Positions 33,033 through 42,367 of a DNA stretch of 59,033 nt are shown here, piece after piece. The position numbers were made by a program, and so were the translations under genes. The notes beneath the pieces were generated by a model. The model was not told the DNA's origin. It did no database searches and saw nothing but the letters and a program-made list of their open reading frames with translations. Numbering within the stretch: the stretch's first letter is position 1; every line of letters starts with the position of its first letter. The stretch is from an uncultured Bacteroidales bacterium (GTDB lineage: Bacteria > Bacteroidota > Bacteroidia > Bacteroidales > Paludibacteraceae): positions 1-59,033 of the forward strand of contig CAMHQP010000005.1 in NCBI GenBank assembly GCA_946187555.1, written 5' to 3'.

Positions 33033-34184
33033 TTATATCTTGGGTTTCTTTATTAACACTATCATTTGGATGCAGAGATCGAAGAAGATCATCTTTGCAT
33101 TACCGTTCTGCTCTATTTGTCGTTCAGCCAGATCAAGTTGATTCATGATCGCCTCGACATTGCCGTTATGGATAAAAGGCGCGAATTTAACGGAGAATTC
33201 CCGCTCAGCTTCTAACTGGTAATTCAGTTCCGGCTGCGCCATATTCCGTATATAGTTCTCGCGCACCTGCTGCTGGGCGTATTGCAGGAAATGTTTCTGT
33301 CTCTCGCGTCCTATACCCGCCATTTCCAGACTCCATTGTTTGAGGCGCTTGAGCGAGTCGTATTTCTTCTGCGGATCTTTGAGTACTCCTACGGTATAAG
33401 CATCCCGGAAAAGTGCGATAAAATCGGACAATTCCTGTTGGTTCTCCGCTGTCTCGTTCGCTTTCTTGAGTGCCGCCAGATAACTGCCGTTGGCGATGCG
33501 GGCGATGTCGTGGGCTTGTACAGAAGAGATACCTTTCTGCTGCAACGCCGCAGCGATAGTCTCTGTCTCCAACCGGGGTATGAGAATCGTCTGAACACGC
33601 GACTGGATGGTAGAGAGCAGTTTCTCCGGATGCTCGGAAACAAGGATAAAGACCGTCTTCGGAGCCGGTTCTTCCAGAATCTTAAGCAACTTATTGGCCG
33701 AAGAGGCATTCATCTTCTCCGGCTGCCAGATGATCATGATCTTATAGCCGTCACCATAAGCTTTGAGACTGAGTTTATGGAGAATCTCACCACTCTCTTT
33801 CTCATAGATCATCGACTGCTTGTTCTCTATTCCCAAGGCCTCATGCCAGTCATCCAGGTCGAAATAATGCTGCTCAAGAATGATCTTACGCCAAGGCTCG
33901 AGGAAGTTATCGCACACCTCATCGGAACCGACAATCGGAAAGACGAAATGCAAATCCGGATGCTGCAGATGCTGATATTGGAGACAAGTCGGACAGGTAC
34001 CGCAACTATCCTCCTCCGTTCGATGGGGACAATTGAGATACTGGGCATATGCCAAAGCCAGTTGCAGTTTGCCGATACCGGAAATGCCGGTAAAGAGCTG
34101 GGCATGAGGAATCCGTCCCTCACGCACCGCCTGACGTAACTGCCGCTTCGTCGCCTCCTGTCCTATGATGTCTTTAAATAACAA
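33033..34184 (-). CDS. holB: DNA polymerase III subunit delta' (clamp loader)
   Basis: 383 aa AAA+ protein of the clamp loader. The P-loop is degenerate (GISGIGKLQL, no Ser/Thr), as expected for delta', which does not hydrolyse ATP. The zinc module is CPHRTEEDSCGTCPTC. It continues with HPDLHFVFPIVG, an IIWQPEKMNASSANKLLKILEEPAPKTVFILVSEHPEKLLSTIQSR sensor region and a C-terminal helical domain. It lies 10 nt ahead of the PSP1 gene and downstream of the HIT gene in the same operon. Confidence 0.92.
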   Translation of the reverse strand: MLFKDIIGQEATKRQLRQAVREGRIPHAQLFTGISGIGKLQLALAYAQYLNCPHRTEEDSCGTCPTCLQYQHLQHPDLHFVFPIVGSDEVCDNFLEPWRKIILEQHYFDLDDWHEALGIENKQSMIYEKESGEILHKLSLKAYGDGYKIMIIWQPEKMNASSANKLLKILEEPAPKTVFILVSEHPEKLLSTIQSRVQTILIPRLETETIAAALQQKGISSVQAHDIARIANGSYLAALKKANETAENQQELSDFIALFRDAYTVGVLKDPQKKYDSLKRLKQWSLEMAGIGRERQKHFLQYAQQQVRENYIRNMAQPELNYQLEAEREFSVKFAPFIHNGNVEAIMNQLDLAERQIEQNGNAKMIFFDLCIQMIVLIKKPKI

Positions 34185-34186
34185 GG

Positions 34187-34207
34187 GGTTACAGGTTACA
34201 GGTTACG
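34187..34207. repeat. heptad repeat at HIT gene end
   Basis: Three nearly perfect 7-mers (GGTTACA, GGTTACA, GGTTACG) fill the HIT-holB gap. The HIT stop lies within. Confidence 0.75.
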
Positions 34208-34634
34208 GGATAAGTTCTGCACGTAGCGCAGCGACCATCTCGGCATACTCGGCATCGGACAGATAGACCTTACCCGGGTTCATCCGGAACGTACCTCCGT
34301 AGTCCGGTCCATCAACATACTTGGGTGCCAAATGGAAATGAAGGTGACTCAACTTATCCGAATAAGCGCCGTAGTTGATCTTCTCCGGCTTGAACAGTTT
34401 CTGCATGGCGCGCGTCACATCCGCCACATCAGCCATGAACAGGTTGCGCTGCTCGTCGGACAACTCATTGAGGTCATTCACGTGATGATCATATGCCACA
34501 AGGCAACGACCATGATAGGTCTGCTCTTTGAAAAGGAAAGCACGGGATACACGCAGATGCGCTATCTCTATCATCAAATTGTGCAAGGTCTCATTGTTGG
34601 TGCAATAGAGACAATCTTTAGGATCTGAAAACAT
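34203..34634 (-). CDS. HIT-family nucleotide hydrolase
   Basis: 143 aa histidine-triad protein. The triad reads HLHFHLAPKY (about residues 99-108). These enzymes hydrolyse nucleotide phosphoramidates or dinucleoside polyphosphates; the substrate is not set by sequence. N-terminal DCLYCTNNE has a CxxC pair. It follows plsC and precedes holB on the minus strand, heptad arrays flanking both ends. Confidence 0.9.
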   Translation of the reverse strand: MFSDPKDCLYCTNNETLHNLMIEIAHLRVSRAFLFKEQTYHGRCLVAYDHHVNDLNELSDEQRNLFMADVADVTRAMQKLFKPEKINYGAYSDKLSHLHFHLAPKYVDGPDYGGTFRMNPGKVYLSDAEYAEMVAALRAELIP

Positions 34635-34639
34635 ATTTG

Positions 34640-34667
34640 TAATTGGTTATTTGTGATTGGTGATTTT
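34640..34667. repeat. heptad repeat at HIT/plsC junction
   Basis: Four 7-mers (TAATTGG, TTATTTG, TGATTGG, TGATTTT) fill the gap and reach the plsC stop codon. Confidence 0.65.
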
Positions 34668-35376
34668 AATTTTGACGGCCATTGATGACTGCATTCCGGA
34701 CAGCCTCGATAGCTTCGTTGGAATCGGCAAATTGCTTAAGGTTGATGGCTTCACCGACATGCATGTGTACGGGGTGGCGATGTACGAAAGGTTTGCCCTT
34801 GGGTAACACCTCAAAGCATCCGTCCAAAGAGAGCGGGATAACAGGCAACCCGAGATCCCATGCTATCTGGAACGCTCCGCGTTTGAATCGTCCTACCTCG
34901 CCGTTGAGCGAACGGGTTCCTTCCGGGAAGATGACCGTGCAGACACCATTCACCAGTTGTTTCTCCACTTCTTGCAGGCTCTCCATGGCCGCTTTGGCAC
35001 TACGGCGATCAATGAAGATATGTCCCGCTGCCTTGCAACCTGTTCCTACAAAAGGCACCTTACGCAGCTCCGCTTTCATCAACCATTTGAAGATAACCGG
35101 CAACCAACCATAGACTAACCACACGTCGAACATCGACTGGTGATTCGCTACGAAAACGTAACTCTGTCCGGGCTTAATATGCTCGGTTCCATCGACAGAA
35201 ACGGGCAAAAACATCAACCAAAAGAAAGAGCGCGACCAGAACTGCTGTACCTTGTGTACAAACTCCGCATTACGCCATGCTACCGTGCAGACCGTGAAGA
35301 CAGCGGTAAACACTGTCAAAACCATCAATAACGGCCATGCAATCAGGTACTGATAGATGTAATAAAGATATTTCAT
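34666..35376 (-). CDS. plsC: 1-acyl-sn-glycerol-3-phosphate acyltransferase
   Basis: Adds the second acyl chain in phosphatidate synthesis at the inner membrane. 236 aa, one N-terminal hydrophobic segment, catalytic HX4D motif NHQSMFDVW, glycerol-phosphate motif FPEGTRS and a VIPLSLDG segment near the end. It overlaps no gene: 3 nt after the kinase gene, and a heptad-rich gap follows. Confidence 0.93.
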   Translation of the reverse strand: MKYLYYIYQYLIAWPLLMVLTVFTAVFTVCTVAWRNAEFVHKVQQFWSRSFFWLMFLPVSVDGTEHIKPGQSYVFVANHQSMFDVWLVYGWLPVIFKWLMKAELRKVPFVGTGCKAAGHIFIDRRSAKAAMESLQEVEKQLVNGVCTVIFPEGTRSLNGEVGRFKRGAFQIAWDLGLPVIPLSLDGCFEVLPKGKPFVHRHPVHMHVGEAINLKQFADSNEAIEAVRNAVINGRQN

Positions 35377-35379
35377 AAC

Positions 35380-36384
35380 TTATTCCTTATCATATTTCTG
35401 CATAAATCCGCGGTAGAGAGCGCATATACGGCGTATCTCTTCCCACGCGTCATCAGGCAGTTTGGTTCCTATCACCTCTACTACGCGTCCGGCAGCAATC
35501 GTACCTATCTCGGCACAACGGCGGATATCAAACCCGTCTGCCAAGGCATGCAGGAAACCACCTGCGAAATAGTCACCGGCTCCGGTGGAATCGGTACAAC
35601 TGGTGGTGATGGCGCCGATATGATGACGCTTGCTACCTTGCTGAACGTACGATCCGTTCTTACCCACTTTAACCACCGCAATGTCACACTGCTCGGCAAT
35701 CATCTGAACCGACTCTTCGGGATTGAGATGGGTATAGGCAAACGACTCATCCTCATTGGCAAAAACGATGTCAACATATTGCTTAACAAGGTCTTTAAGG
35801 AAAGCATGATTCTCGTTGATGACGTTATAAGATGCCAGATCGAGCGACACCATACATCCGGCTTCTTTCGCCAGGCGAATCGCTTTCTCCAGCAACTCGT
35901 GATTCTGCACCAGATAACCCTCAATATGGAAGATATCATAGCCGTTGAACGCATCTTTCTGGATATCATCGGCGCATAACTCAGCCGCCGCGCCCAGATA
36001 AGTAGCAAAGGTACGCTCGCCGTCCGGCGTAACAAGCACGATGGAGAAACCGGACATCGAGGTCTGCGAGAGTAACAGAATCGGTTTGACACCGTTCTTA
36101 ACCATGTCCTCCCGGTAGAAATCCCCCACTTCATCGTTACCGATCTTACCGATAAACGCCGTCTTACCGCCTAGCGAAGCGATACAGTTGATGGTGTTGG
36201 AGGCCGATCCGCCGGCTACCATACGTTTGCGCACCGACAGGAAACGATACTGGATCTGCTCAGCCTGCTCTCTGGAGATGAGGTTCATACTGCCTTTGGG
36301 AAATCCCAACTCGCGCAGATCGTCTTCACTTACCTGCAACAGGATGTCCGTTAATGCATTGCCTAAACCAAGAATTTTTTTCAT
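35380..36384 (-). CDS. PfkB/ribokinase-family carbohydrate or adenosine kinase
   Basis: 334 aa. Starts MKKILGLGNALTDILLQVSEDDL, with the two-glycine motif GGSASNTINCIASLGG. The C-terminal signature DSTGAGDYFAGGFLHALADG has the catalytic Asp and anion hole. Of the adenosine-kinase-like branch common in Bacteroidetes; the substrate cannot be fixed. The frame is open to 36495, but the ATG at 36384 is the family start and follows the -7 box at 36433. First gene of the operon kinase-plsC-HIT-holB-PSP1-gldH-trmB. Confidence 0.9.
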   Translation of the reverse strand: MKKILGLGNALTDILLQVSEDDLRELGFPKGSMNLISREQAEQIQYRFLSVRKRMVAGGSASNTINCIASLGGKTAFIGKIGNDEVGDFYREDMVKNGVKPILLLSQTSMSGFSIVLVTPDGERTFATYLGAAAELCADDIQKDAFNGYDIFHIEGYLVQNHELLEKAIRLAKEAGCMVSLDLASYNVINENHAFLKDLVKQYVDIVFANEDESFAYTHLNPEESVQMIAEQCDIAVVKVGKNGSYVQQGSKRHHIGAITTSCTDSTGAGDYFAGGFLHALADGFDIRRCAEIGTIAAGRVVEVIGTKLPDDAWEEIRRICALYRGFMQKYDKE

Positions 36385-36432
36385 TTTTTCCTTATTTTTG
36401 CCAAAAATCGGGTTAATTTTCAAAAAACTTTG

Positions 36433-36440
36433 CAAAGATA
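36433..36440 (-). promoter_or_regulatory. -7 box of kinase-to-trmB operon
   Basis: Minus strand TATCTTTG. No clear TTG at -33. It is divergent from the tRNA-Asn promoter 22 nt away, so the two may interfere. Confidence 0.6.
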
Positions 36441-36461
36441 CACATTTTTTTTGAAAAAAAC

Positions 36462-36492
36462 TTGCATATATAAAAAAAAAGCAGTACTTTTG
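36462..36492 (+). promoter_or_regulatory. promoter of tRNA-Asn
   Basis: TTGCATATA (36462), 20-nt spacer, TACTTTTG (36485-36492). Expected start about 15 nt before the mature tRNA. Confidence 0.8.
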
Positions 36493-36514
36493 CACCCGCT
36501 TTTGAAAAAAAGTT

Positions 36515-36588
36515 GCTTCCTTAGCTCAGTCGGTTAGAGCATCTGACTGTTAATCAGGGGGTCCTAGGTTCAAGTCCTAGAGGGAGCG
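36515..36588 (+). tRNA. tRNA-Asn (GTT)
   Basis: Full cloverleaf: acceptor GCTTCCT/AGGGAGC (one G-U pair), D arm GCTC-AGTCGGTTA-GAGC, anticodon arm TCTGA-CTGTTAA-TCAGG with anticodon GTT, T arm CTAGG-TTCAAGT-CCTAG, discriminator G. CCA is not encoded. Confidence 0.97.
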
Positions 36589-36593
36589 CACGG

Positions 36594-36627
36594 GGTGATA
36601 ACGATCAAAAGTTATCACTCTTTTTTT
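36594..36627 (+). terminator. terminator of tRNA-Asn
   Basis: Stem GTGATAAC/GTTATCAC with an 8-nt loop, followed by TCTTTTTTT. Confidence 0.9.
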
Positions 36628-36682
36628 GTCCCTTTTTGCACCCTACACTTTTTTATAAAAAAATAAAAAAAATCGCGCGCGC

Positions 36683-36713
36683 TTGCATATATGAAAAAAA
36701 AGTTGTAATTTTG
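36683..36713 (+). promoter_or_regulatory. promoter of mreB operon
   Basis: TTGCATATA (36683), 20-nt spacer, TAATTTTG (36706-36713). A CGCGCGCGC run (36674-36682) abuts the -33 element. The leader is about 62 nt. Confidence 0.75.
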
Positions 36714-36781
36714 CACGATTTTCCGAAATGTACACTTTTTCGGACACTTTTTGATGCAAATTAGATAAAAACAGATAGCAT

Positions 36782-37801
36782 ATGGGACTTTTTTCTTTTA
36801 CTCAAGAGATTGCCATTGATTTAGGAACGGCGAACACAATCATCATGTGCGATGACAAGATAGTGGTTGATGAGCCGTCGGTAGTGGCTATCTCGATGGC
36901 GGACAACAAGATGGTTGCCGTCGGCCGCAAGGCACAACAGATGATTGGTAAGGGCGGAAACATGATTCGCACGGTGCGCCCGCTGCGTGATGGTGTGATC
37001 GCAGACTTCTATGCATGCGAGATGATGATCCGCGGTATGATCAAGATGATTCCGAAGCAGGCTCGCCTGTTCACGCCATCCATCCGCATGGTGGTTTGTA
37101 TTCCTTCGGGTTCAACCGAAGTGGAGATCCGTGCGGTGCGCGATAGTTCAGAGCATGCCGGTGGTCGTGACATTTATATGATTTATGAGCCTATGGCCGC
37201 AGCAATCGGTATCGGTCTGGACGTAGAGAGTCCGGAAGGATGTATGATTGTGGATATAGGTGGTGGAACGACGGAGATCGCAGTCATCTCCCTCGGCGGC
37301 ATTGTCAGCAACAAGTCCATCAAGATCGCCGGTGATGACTTTAACCAGGATATCATCGAGTACATGGGTCGTATGCACAACCTGCGTATCGATGAGCCGA
37401 CCGCAGAGCGTATCAAGATCCAGGTAGGTTCGGCGCTGCCCGAACTGGAGGATGCTCCGGAGGATTTCATCGTAGTAGGTCCTAATAAAGTGACAGCGCT
37501 GCCGATGTCCGTTCCGGTTAGCTACCAAGAGATCGCGCACTGTCTGGAGAAGAGCGTAAGCAAGATCGAGGGCGCTATCCTGCAGGCTTTGGAGTCCACT
37601 CCGCCTGAGTTGTACTCCGATATCGTGAAACGCGGTATCTATATCACCGGTGGTGGTGCCTTGCTGCACGGTTTGGCAAGACGTCTGACGGATAAGATCA
37701 CTATTCCGTTCCACGTAGCAGACGATCCGCTGCACTCCGTAGCACGCGGAACAGGCGTGGCGCTGAAGAATGTGAATAACTTCGGATTCCTTCTTCGCTA
37801 A
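36782..37801 (+). CDS. mreB: rod-shape actin homologue MreB
   Basis: Cytoplasmic actin-like filament that directs lateral wall growth. 339 aa. N-terminal amphipathic start MGLFSFTQEIAIDLGTANTI (phosphate-1 loop), MIVDIGGGTTEIAVISLGG (phosphate-2), YITGGGALLHGLARRL (adenosine loop). First gene of mreBCD-mrdA-rodA-yraN-mnmG, 16 nt before mreC. Confidence 0.97.
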   Translation: MGLFSFTQEIAIDLGTANTIIMCDDKIVVDEPSVVAISMADNKMVAVGRKAQQMIGKGGNMIRTVRPLRDGVIADFYACEMMIRGMIKMIPKQARLFTPSIRMVVCIPSGSTEVEIRAVRDSSEHAGGRDIYMIYEPMAAAIGIGLDVESPEGCMIVDIGGGTTEIAVISLGGIVSNKSIKIAGDDFNQDIIEYMGRMHNLRIDEPTAERIKIQVGSALPELEDAPEDFIVVGPNKVTALPMSVPVSYQEIAHCLEKSVSKIEGAILQALESTPPELYSDIVKRGIYITGGGALLHGLARRLTDKITIPFHVADDPLHSVARGTGVALKNVNNFGFLLR

Positions 37802-37817
37802 ACACGGGTAACAACGT

Positions 37818-38609
37818 ATGCAGACATTGCTGAAAATACTGCTGCGTTATAGCAACTTCCTGGTTTTCATCGCCCTGGAAGTTGCTGCGTTTATGCTGAT
37901 CAGTTACAATAGTGCCTATCCGCGGAGTAGCATCCTGAGTACCGCCAATGATTTTATAGCTTGGCAGAACGCGCAGATAAGCGCAGTCGGCGAGTACTTC
38001 GGTTTGCGCAGTCAGAACGAACAGTTAGCGGCAGAGAACACCGCCTTACGCAATCAGATTAGCTCGATGGAATCGGCAGAAAACAAAGCTGCTATCCATT
38101 ACGAGAGCGCCAAAGTGGTACAGATGACCACCGATCAACTGCATAACTACCTCACCATCAATCGCGGTAGCAAAAATGGTATCCGTCGCGGACAAGGCAT
38201 ACGAAACGAAGATGGCGTGGTGGGTATTGTGCGCACGGTGGGACGTAACTACAGCGTGGTCATGCCGATCATCAACACGCAGACCAACCTCAGTTGCCGG
38301 TTTACCAAAAACGACTATATCGGTACACTGCAGTGGAACGGCAAAGACTGCCGTTTTGCTCAACTGGCCGATGTAGCATCCCATATGGTGGTCAATCAAG
38401 GAGACACGATTGTAACGAGTGGCTTGAGTCCCGTTTTTCCGGAAGGAATCCCCGTTGGAATCGTAGAAAGTAGCGTGCTGAAAGAGGGTGAGTCCTATTA
38501 TACAATACGCATTCGGCTGCACACCAATTTCAAGCGATTGAAATACGTGGAGGTAGTGCAGAATGCTGATCAAAACGAATTGGAGGAGTTGACAAATGGA
38601 ATGGACTAA
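37818..38609 (+). CDS. mreC: rod-shape-determining protein MreC
   Basis: Inner-membrane protein that links MreB to wall synthases and activates PBP2. 263 aa: one N-terminal membrane helix (about residues 12-30), a coiled coil (about 55-90, SQNEQLAAENTALRNQI), then the double beta-barrel domain with INRGSKNGIRRGQGI and GDTIVTSGLSPVFPEGIPVG. It overlaps mreD by 14 nt. Confidence 0.93.
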   Translation: MQTLLKILLRYSNFLVFIALEVAAFMLISYNSAYPRSSILSTANDFIAWQNAQISAVGEYFGLRSQNEQLAAENTALRNQISSMESAENKAAIHYESAKVVQMTTDQLHNYLTINRGSKNGIRRGQGIRNEDGVVGIVRTVGRNYSVVMPIINTQTNLSCRFTKNDYIGTLQWNGKDCRFAQLADVASHMVVNQGDTIVTSGLSPVFPEGIPVGIVESSVLKEGESYYTIRIRLHTNFKRLKYVEVVQNADQNELEELTNGMD

Positions 38610-39090
38610 ACAAATAGGACGCTATATCCTCGTGATGCTACTGCAAGTGCTGCTGTTTGACCAGTTGCAGTTATGGGGTGCTTGCCATCCGTATATATAC
38701 TTGCTCTGCCTGCTGATGATGCCGATCACATTGCCTCCTATCGCAGACATGCTGATAGGTGCCGGCATCGGTTTGGTCATGGATATGTTCTGCAACTCCT
38801 TGGGTGTACATACGGCCAGTTGCATCCTCATCATGTTCCTGCGCCCGTATTTGTTGGGCATGATCCTGAATGACAAAGACCGTCTGAACGAACAAGTCAG
38901 CTTGCGCTCCATCGGCATGGAGGCATTCATCAAATATGTGGTGATATTAGTCCTCATACATCATCTGACCGTCTTCAGTTTGGCGGCATGGAGCTGGTAT
39001 CATATCGGATTCGTGCTATTGGAAACAGCAGTGAGTAGTGCGATCACTATCTTTGTAATCATTGGATATAATATATTGAAATACAGATGA
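38596..39090 (+). CDS. mreD: rod-shape-determining protein MreD
   Basis: Polytopic partner of MreC. 164 aa with about five membrane segments. The sequence is weakly conserved, so the call rests on size, hydrophobic pattern (FDQLQLWGACHPYIYLLCLLMMP) and place between mreC and mrdA. Overlaps mreC by 14 nt and mrdA by 4 nt (ATGA). Confidence 0.88.
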   Translation: MEWTKQIGRYILVMLLQVLLFDQLQLWGACHPYIYLLCLLMMPITLPPIADMLIGAGIGLVMDMFCNSLGVHTASCILIMFLRPYLLGMILNDKDRLNEQVSLRSIGMEAFIKYVVILVLIHHLTVFSLAAWSWYHIGFVLLETAVSSAITIFVIIGYNILKYR

Positions 39091-40925
39091 TTAACGACCT
39101 GTATTATAGACGTCGATATGCAATCAGTGGCATTGCCATTGGTGTCGTATTGGTGTTTATTATCCGGTTGTTTTATCTGCAAGTCATTGACCAATCCACC
39201 AAAGATCAGGCGGATAACAATGCCTTGGTCAGACAGACCATCTACCCTTCCCGAGGACTGATCTACGACCGTAACGGCGAACTGCTGGTGTTCAATCAGC
39301 CTATCTATGAGGTTACCATGGTGATGCGCGAGATGGGCCAAGAATGGGACACGACTGCTTTCTGCCGCAGTCTGCAGATCACCCGAGCGGAGTTCGACGA
39401 ACGCATTGCGGAGATCAAAGACCGGCGCAAGAACCGCGGATATTCCCGATGGACACCGCAGGTTTTCATGAGTCAACTCAAGAAAGAAGACATCGCTACA
39501 CTGCAGGAAGAGTTATTCATATTCCCGGGTATTCAGATTCAGAAACGCACCTTACGTGATTATACCTACAAAGCCGCAGCCCATGTGTTGGGTTCGGTAG
39601 GCGAAGTGAATCAAAACGATATTGATCGCGATGAGTACTACACCCGCGGCGATTACTCCGGACGCGACGGATTGGAGCGAACGTACGAGAAACAACTCCG
39701 CGGTGTAAAAGGCGTGGAGATTTTGATGCGCGACTCGCGCGGACGTATGCAAGGCAGTTATCAGAACGGCGAACTGGACAGAACGGCTGTCGCAGGTACC
39801 GACCTGCAGACCACACTCGATATCCGGTTGCAACTGCTGGCAGAAGAGTTATTGGCAGGTAAGATCGGTAGCGCGGTTGCTATCGAACCCAAGACCGGCG
39901 AGATACTGGCCTTGGCCTCCAATCCGGGATGGAACCCCAAAGTGCTGGTAGGCAAAGAGCGCAGTAAGAATTACAATATTCTACTGCATGACAAAACCAA
40001 ACCCTTGTTGAACCGCGCCACACAGGCTACTTATTCTCCGGGATCAACCTTCAAAACGATTCAATCGCTCGTGTGTCTGGAGCAAGGAGCCATCACGCCC
40101 AACACGCTCTATCCCTGTTCAGGTCCGGGTAGTACACCTATCAAGTGTACCCACCATCACGGTTCACCGGTTGCATTAGATCGGGCTATTGAGCAGAGTT
40201 GTAACCCCTATTTCTGGTGCGCATTCCGTGATCTGTTACAAATGGACGGGTATGGCAAAGACAATGAAGATTTCCGTCATCGGTATGAGTTATGGCGCGA
40301 TGCGGTGATGCAATTCGGCTTGGGACAGAAATTCACGGACACCGATCTGGGCGAACAGTCATCCGGCAGTATCCCAAGCCTTAAGTATTTTGATCGTGCC
40401 TATGGCAAAACCGGCTGGAAAGCCATCACGATCCGCTCGCTCAGTATCGGACAGGGAGAGATACTCGTTACCCCGCTGCAACTGGCCAATCAGGCCGCTA
40501 CGATTGCCAACGGCGGATATTATATCTCACCCCACCTGAATAAGAACGATTCCATGCGGATTCATCGGCATAATTTGGATATAGACCAACGTCATTTTGA
40601 CGTGGTCAAAGAAGGAATGCACCGCGTGATGATATATGGTACCGGACGCCATTATGCCGTCGATAGTCTGCATATGGCAGGTAAGACCGGTACGGTACAA
40701 AACCCGCACGGACGCGATCATGCTATCTTTATCGGTTTTGCACCGGTGGAAGACCCGCAGATCGCTGTCGCAGTCGTCGTAGAGAACGCCGGTTTCGGTG
40801 CCACATGGGCATGTCCTGTGGCTACAATGATGATAGAGCAATACCTGACCGGAGAGGTTAAACGCAAAGATTTAAGAAAACGTATAGGAGAAGCAGTACT
40901 CAATGAGAGCGTCAAGAAGTGGTAA
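39087..40925 (+). CDS. mrdA: penicillin-binding protein 2, elongation transpeptidase
   Basis: Class B PBP that cross-links peptidoglycan in the elongasome. 612 aa: an N-terminal membrane helix (about residues 12-35), the pedestal/dimerisation domain (SRGLIYDRNGELLVFNQP), and the transpeptidase. The catalytic serine is in SPGSTFKT near residue 316, the second motif is SCN (EQSCNPYFW), and the third is KTGT (MAGKTGTVQNPHG). Overlaps mreD by 4 nt and rodA by 23 nt. Confidence 0.96.
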   Translation: MINDLYYRRRYAISGIAIGVVLVFIIRLFYLQVIDQSTKDQADNNALVRQTIYPSRGLIYDRNGELLVFNQPIYEVTMVMREMGQEWDTTAFCRSLQITRAEFDERIAEIKDRRKNRGYSRWTPQVFMSQLKKEDIATLQEELFIFPGIQIQKRTLRDYTYKAAAHVLGSVGEVNQNDIDRDEYYTRGDYSGRDGLERTYEKQLRGVKGVEILMRDSRGRMQGSYQNGELDRTAVAGTDLQTTLDIRLQLLAEELLAGKIGSAVAIEPKTGEILALASNPGWNPKVLVGKERSKNYNILLHDKTKPLLNRATQATYSPGSTFKTIQSLVCLEQGAITPNTLYPCSGPGSTPIKCTHHHGSPVALDRAIEQSCNPYFWCAFRDLLQMDGYGKDNEDFRHRYELWRDAVMQFGLGQKFTDTDLGEQSSGSIPSLKYFDRAYGKTGWKAITIRSLSIGQGEILVTPLQLANQAATIANGGYYISPHLNKNDSMRIHRHNLDIDQRHFDVVKEGMHRVMIYGTGRHYAVDSLHMAGKTGTVQNPHGRDHAIFIGFAPVEDPQIAVAVVVENAGFGATWACPVATMMIEQYLTGEVKRKDLRKRIGEAVLNESVKKW

Positions 40926-42366
40926 CATATGGCAAAACGTCGATTGGCCTACCATCGGTATTTTTCTTTTGCTGGTCTTCTTCGGCTGGCTCAATATCTA
41001 TGGTGCGAGTTATACGTTTGACCAAACGAGTATCTTCGATTTCTCCAACCGTGCCGGTAAGCAGTTTGCCTGGATCATGGGTTCGCTCGTGCTGGGCGGA
41101 ATCCTATTGTTGATTGACTACAAGACTTATGATGTGCTGGCGTATATTGCCTACGGAGCGATGCTGTTACTCTTGCTCGCCACACCTTTCTTGGCGCATG
41201 ATATCAAAGGGTCTATGTCCTGGATTTCCTTAGGCCCCGTCAGTCTGCAGCCGGCGGAGTTTGCCAAGTGTATCGTAGCATTAGCCGTTGCCAAATACAT
41301 GGGGCGGTATGACTATAAAGTACGTAGTTGGCGCGATCTCATCGTTCCTTTTGCGCTCATCGGAGTGCCGGCACTGATCATCATGATATTGCAGAAAGAG
41401 ACCGGTTCGGCACTGGTTTTTGCTGCCTTCTTGCTGGTCTTCTACCGTCAAGGCATGAGCGGTTACGTACTCTGGACGGGAGTGGCGGCTGTGGCATTAT
41501 TTATCATCAGCATCCGATGGGGCGAGAATGCATTGCCTTTAGGTAGCGGAAGTGTCGGAATGCTGACCTGTATGCTGTTACTCACCGCTATCGAGATCTA
41601 TTTCATTTGCAAAGAACATCGTATGCGTTGGCAGGCACTCATTCTCATCGGTAGCGTCATGGCAGTCTATGGCATCAGCCTGCTGGTTAACATCTGGGTA
41701 ACCGTTCCGTTCAATTGGATTTCTACCGGTGTGGTGGTCGCTTTGGCGCTATACACCATCTTCATCAGCCTCTATTGGCGCAAGTATACACTGCTACTCG
41801 TTACTGTCTTCAGTTTGGGCTGTATAGCCTATACCCAAGCATGTGATTTTGTGTTCACGAAAGTGCTACAACCGCACCAACGCACCCGTATTGAGGTGCT
41901 GCTGGGAATGAAAGAAGACCCGGCTGGTGCAGGATACAATGTCAATCAGGCACGTATCGCCATCGGCTCGGGACGATTCTTCGGAAAAGGATACCTGAAA
42001 GGAACCCAAACCAAACTGCAGTTCGTTCCCGAACAAGATACGGATTTCATCTTCTGTACCGTCGGAGAAGAATGGGGTTTTGTCGGATCCATCGGCGTTT
42101 TACTGGTGTATCTGATCTTTATATTGCGACTGATCGAGATAGCTGAACGACAACGAAACATCTCCACGCAGATCTATGCATATGCTGTAGCCAGCATCTT
42201 CCTCTTCCACCTTACTATCAACGTAGGAATGGTCTTGGGACTGCTGCCGGTAATTGGTATTCCGCTACCTTTCTTCAGTTACGGAGGTAGTTCATTATGG
42301 GGTTTCACTTTGCTGCTGTTCATCTTATTGCGATTGGATGCGGCGCGTATGGAGCAATTGAGATAA
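40903..42366 (+). CDS. rodA: SEDS glycosyltransferase RodA
   Basis: Peptidoglycan polymerase partner of PBP2. 487 aa with about ten membrane segments. Family signatures: WISLGPVSLQPAEFAK, QKETGSALVFAAFLLVFYRQG (with the catalytic-region Asp/Glu replaced by the QKETGSAL form) and GLLPVIGIPLPFFSYGGSSLWGF. A long central extension (about residues 200-300), longer than in E. coli RodA (370 aa), is typical of Bacteroidetes. It starts inside mrdA. Confidence 0.94.
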   Translation: MRASRSGNIWQNVDWPTIGIFLLLVFFGWLNIYGASYTFDQTSIFDFSNRAGKQFAWIMGSLVLGGILLLIDYKTYDVLAYIAYGAMLLLLLATPFLAHDIKGSMSWISLGPVSLQPAEFAKCIVALAVAKYMGRYDYKVRSWRDLIVPFALIGVPALIIMILQKETGSALVFAAFLLVFYRQGMSGYVLWTGVAAVALFIISIRWGENALPLGSGSVGMLTCMLLLTAIEIYFICKEHRMRWQALILIGSVMAVYGISLLVNIWVTVPFNWISTGVVVALALYTIFISLYWRKYTLLLVTVFSLGCIAYTQACDFVFTKVLQPHQRTRIEVLLGMKEDPAGAGYNVNQARIAIGSGRFFGKGYLKGTQTKLQFVPEQDTDFIFCTVGEEWGFVGSIGVLLVYLIFILRLIEIAERQRNISTQIYAYAVASIFLFHLTINVGMVLGLLPVIGIPLPFFSYGGSSLWGFTLLLFILLRLDAARMEQLR

Positions 42367-42367
42367 A

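Noticed and set aside
36674..36682. CG alternating run next to the mreB -33 element
   Set aside because: Too short to claim a structural role such as Z-DNA.
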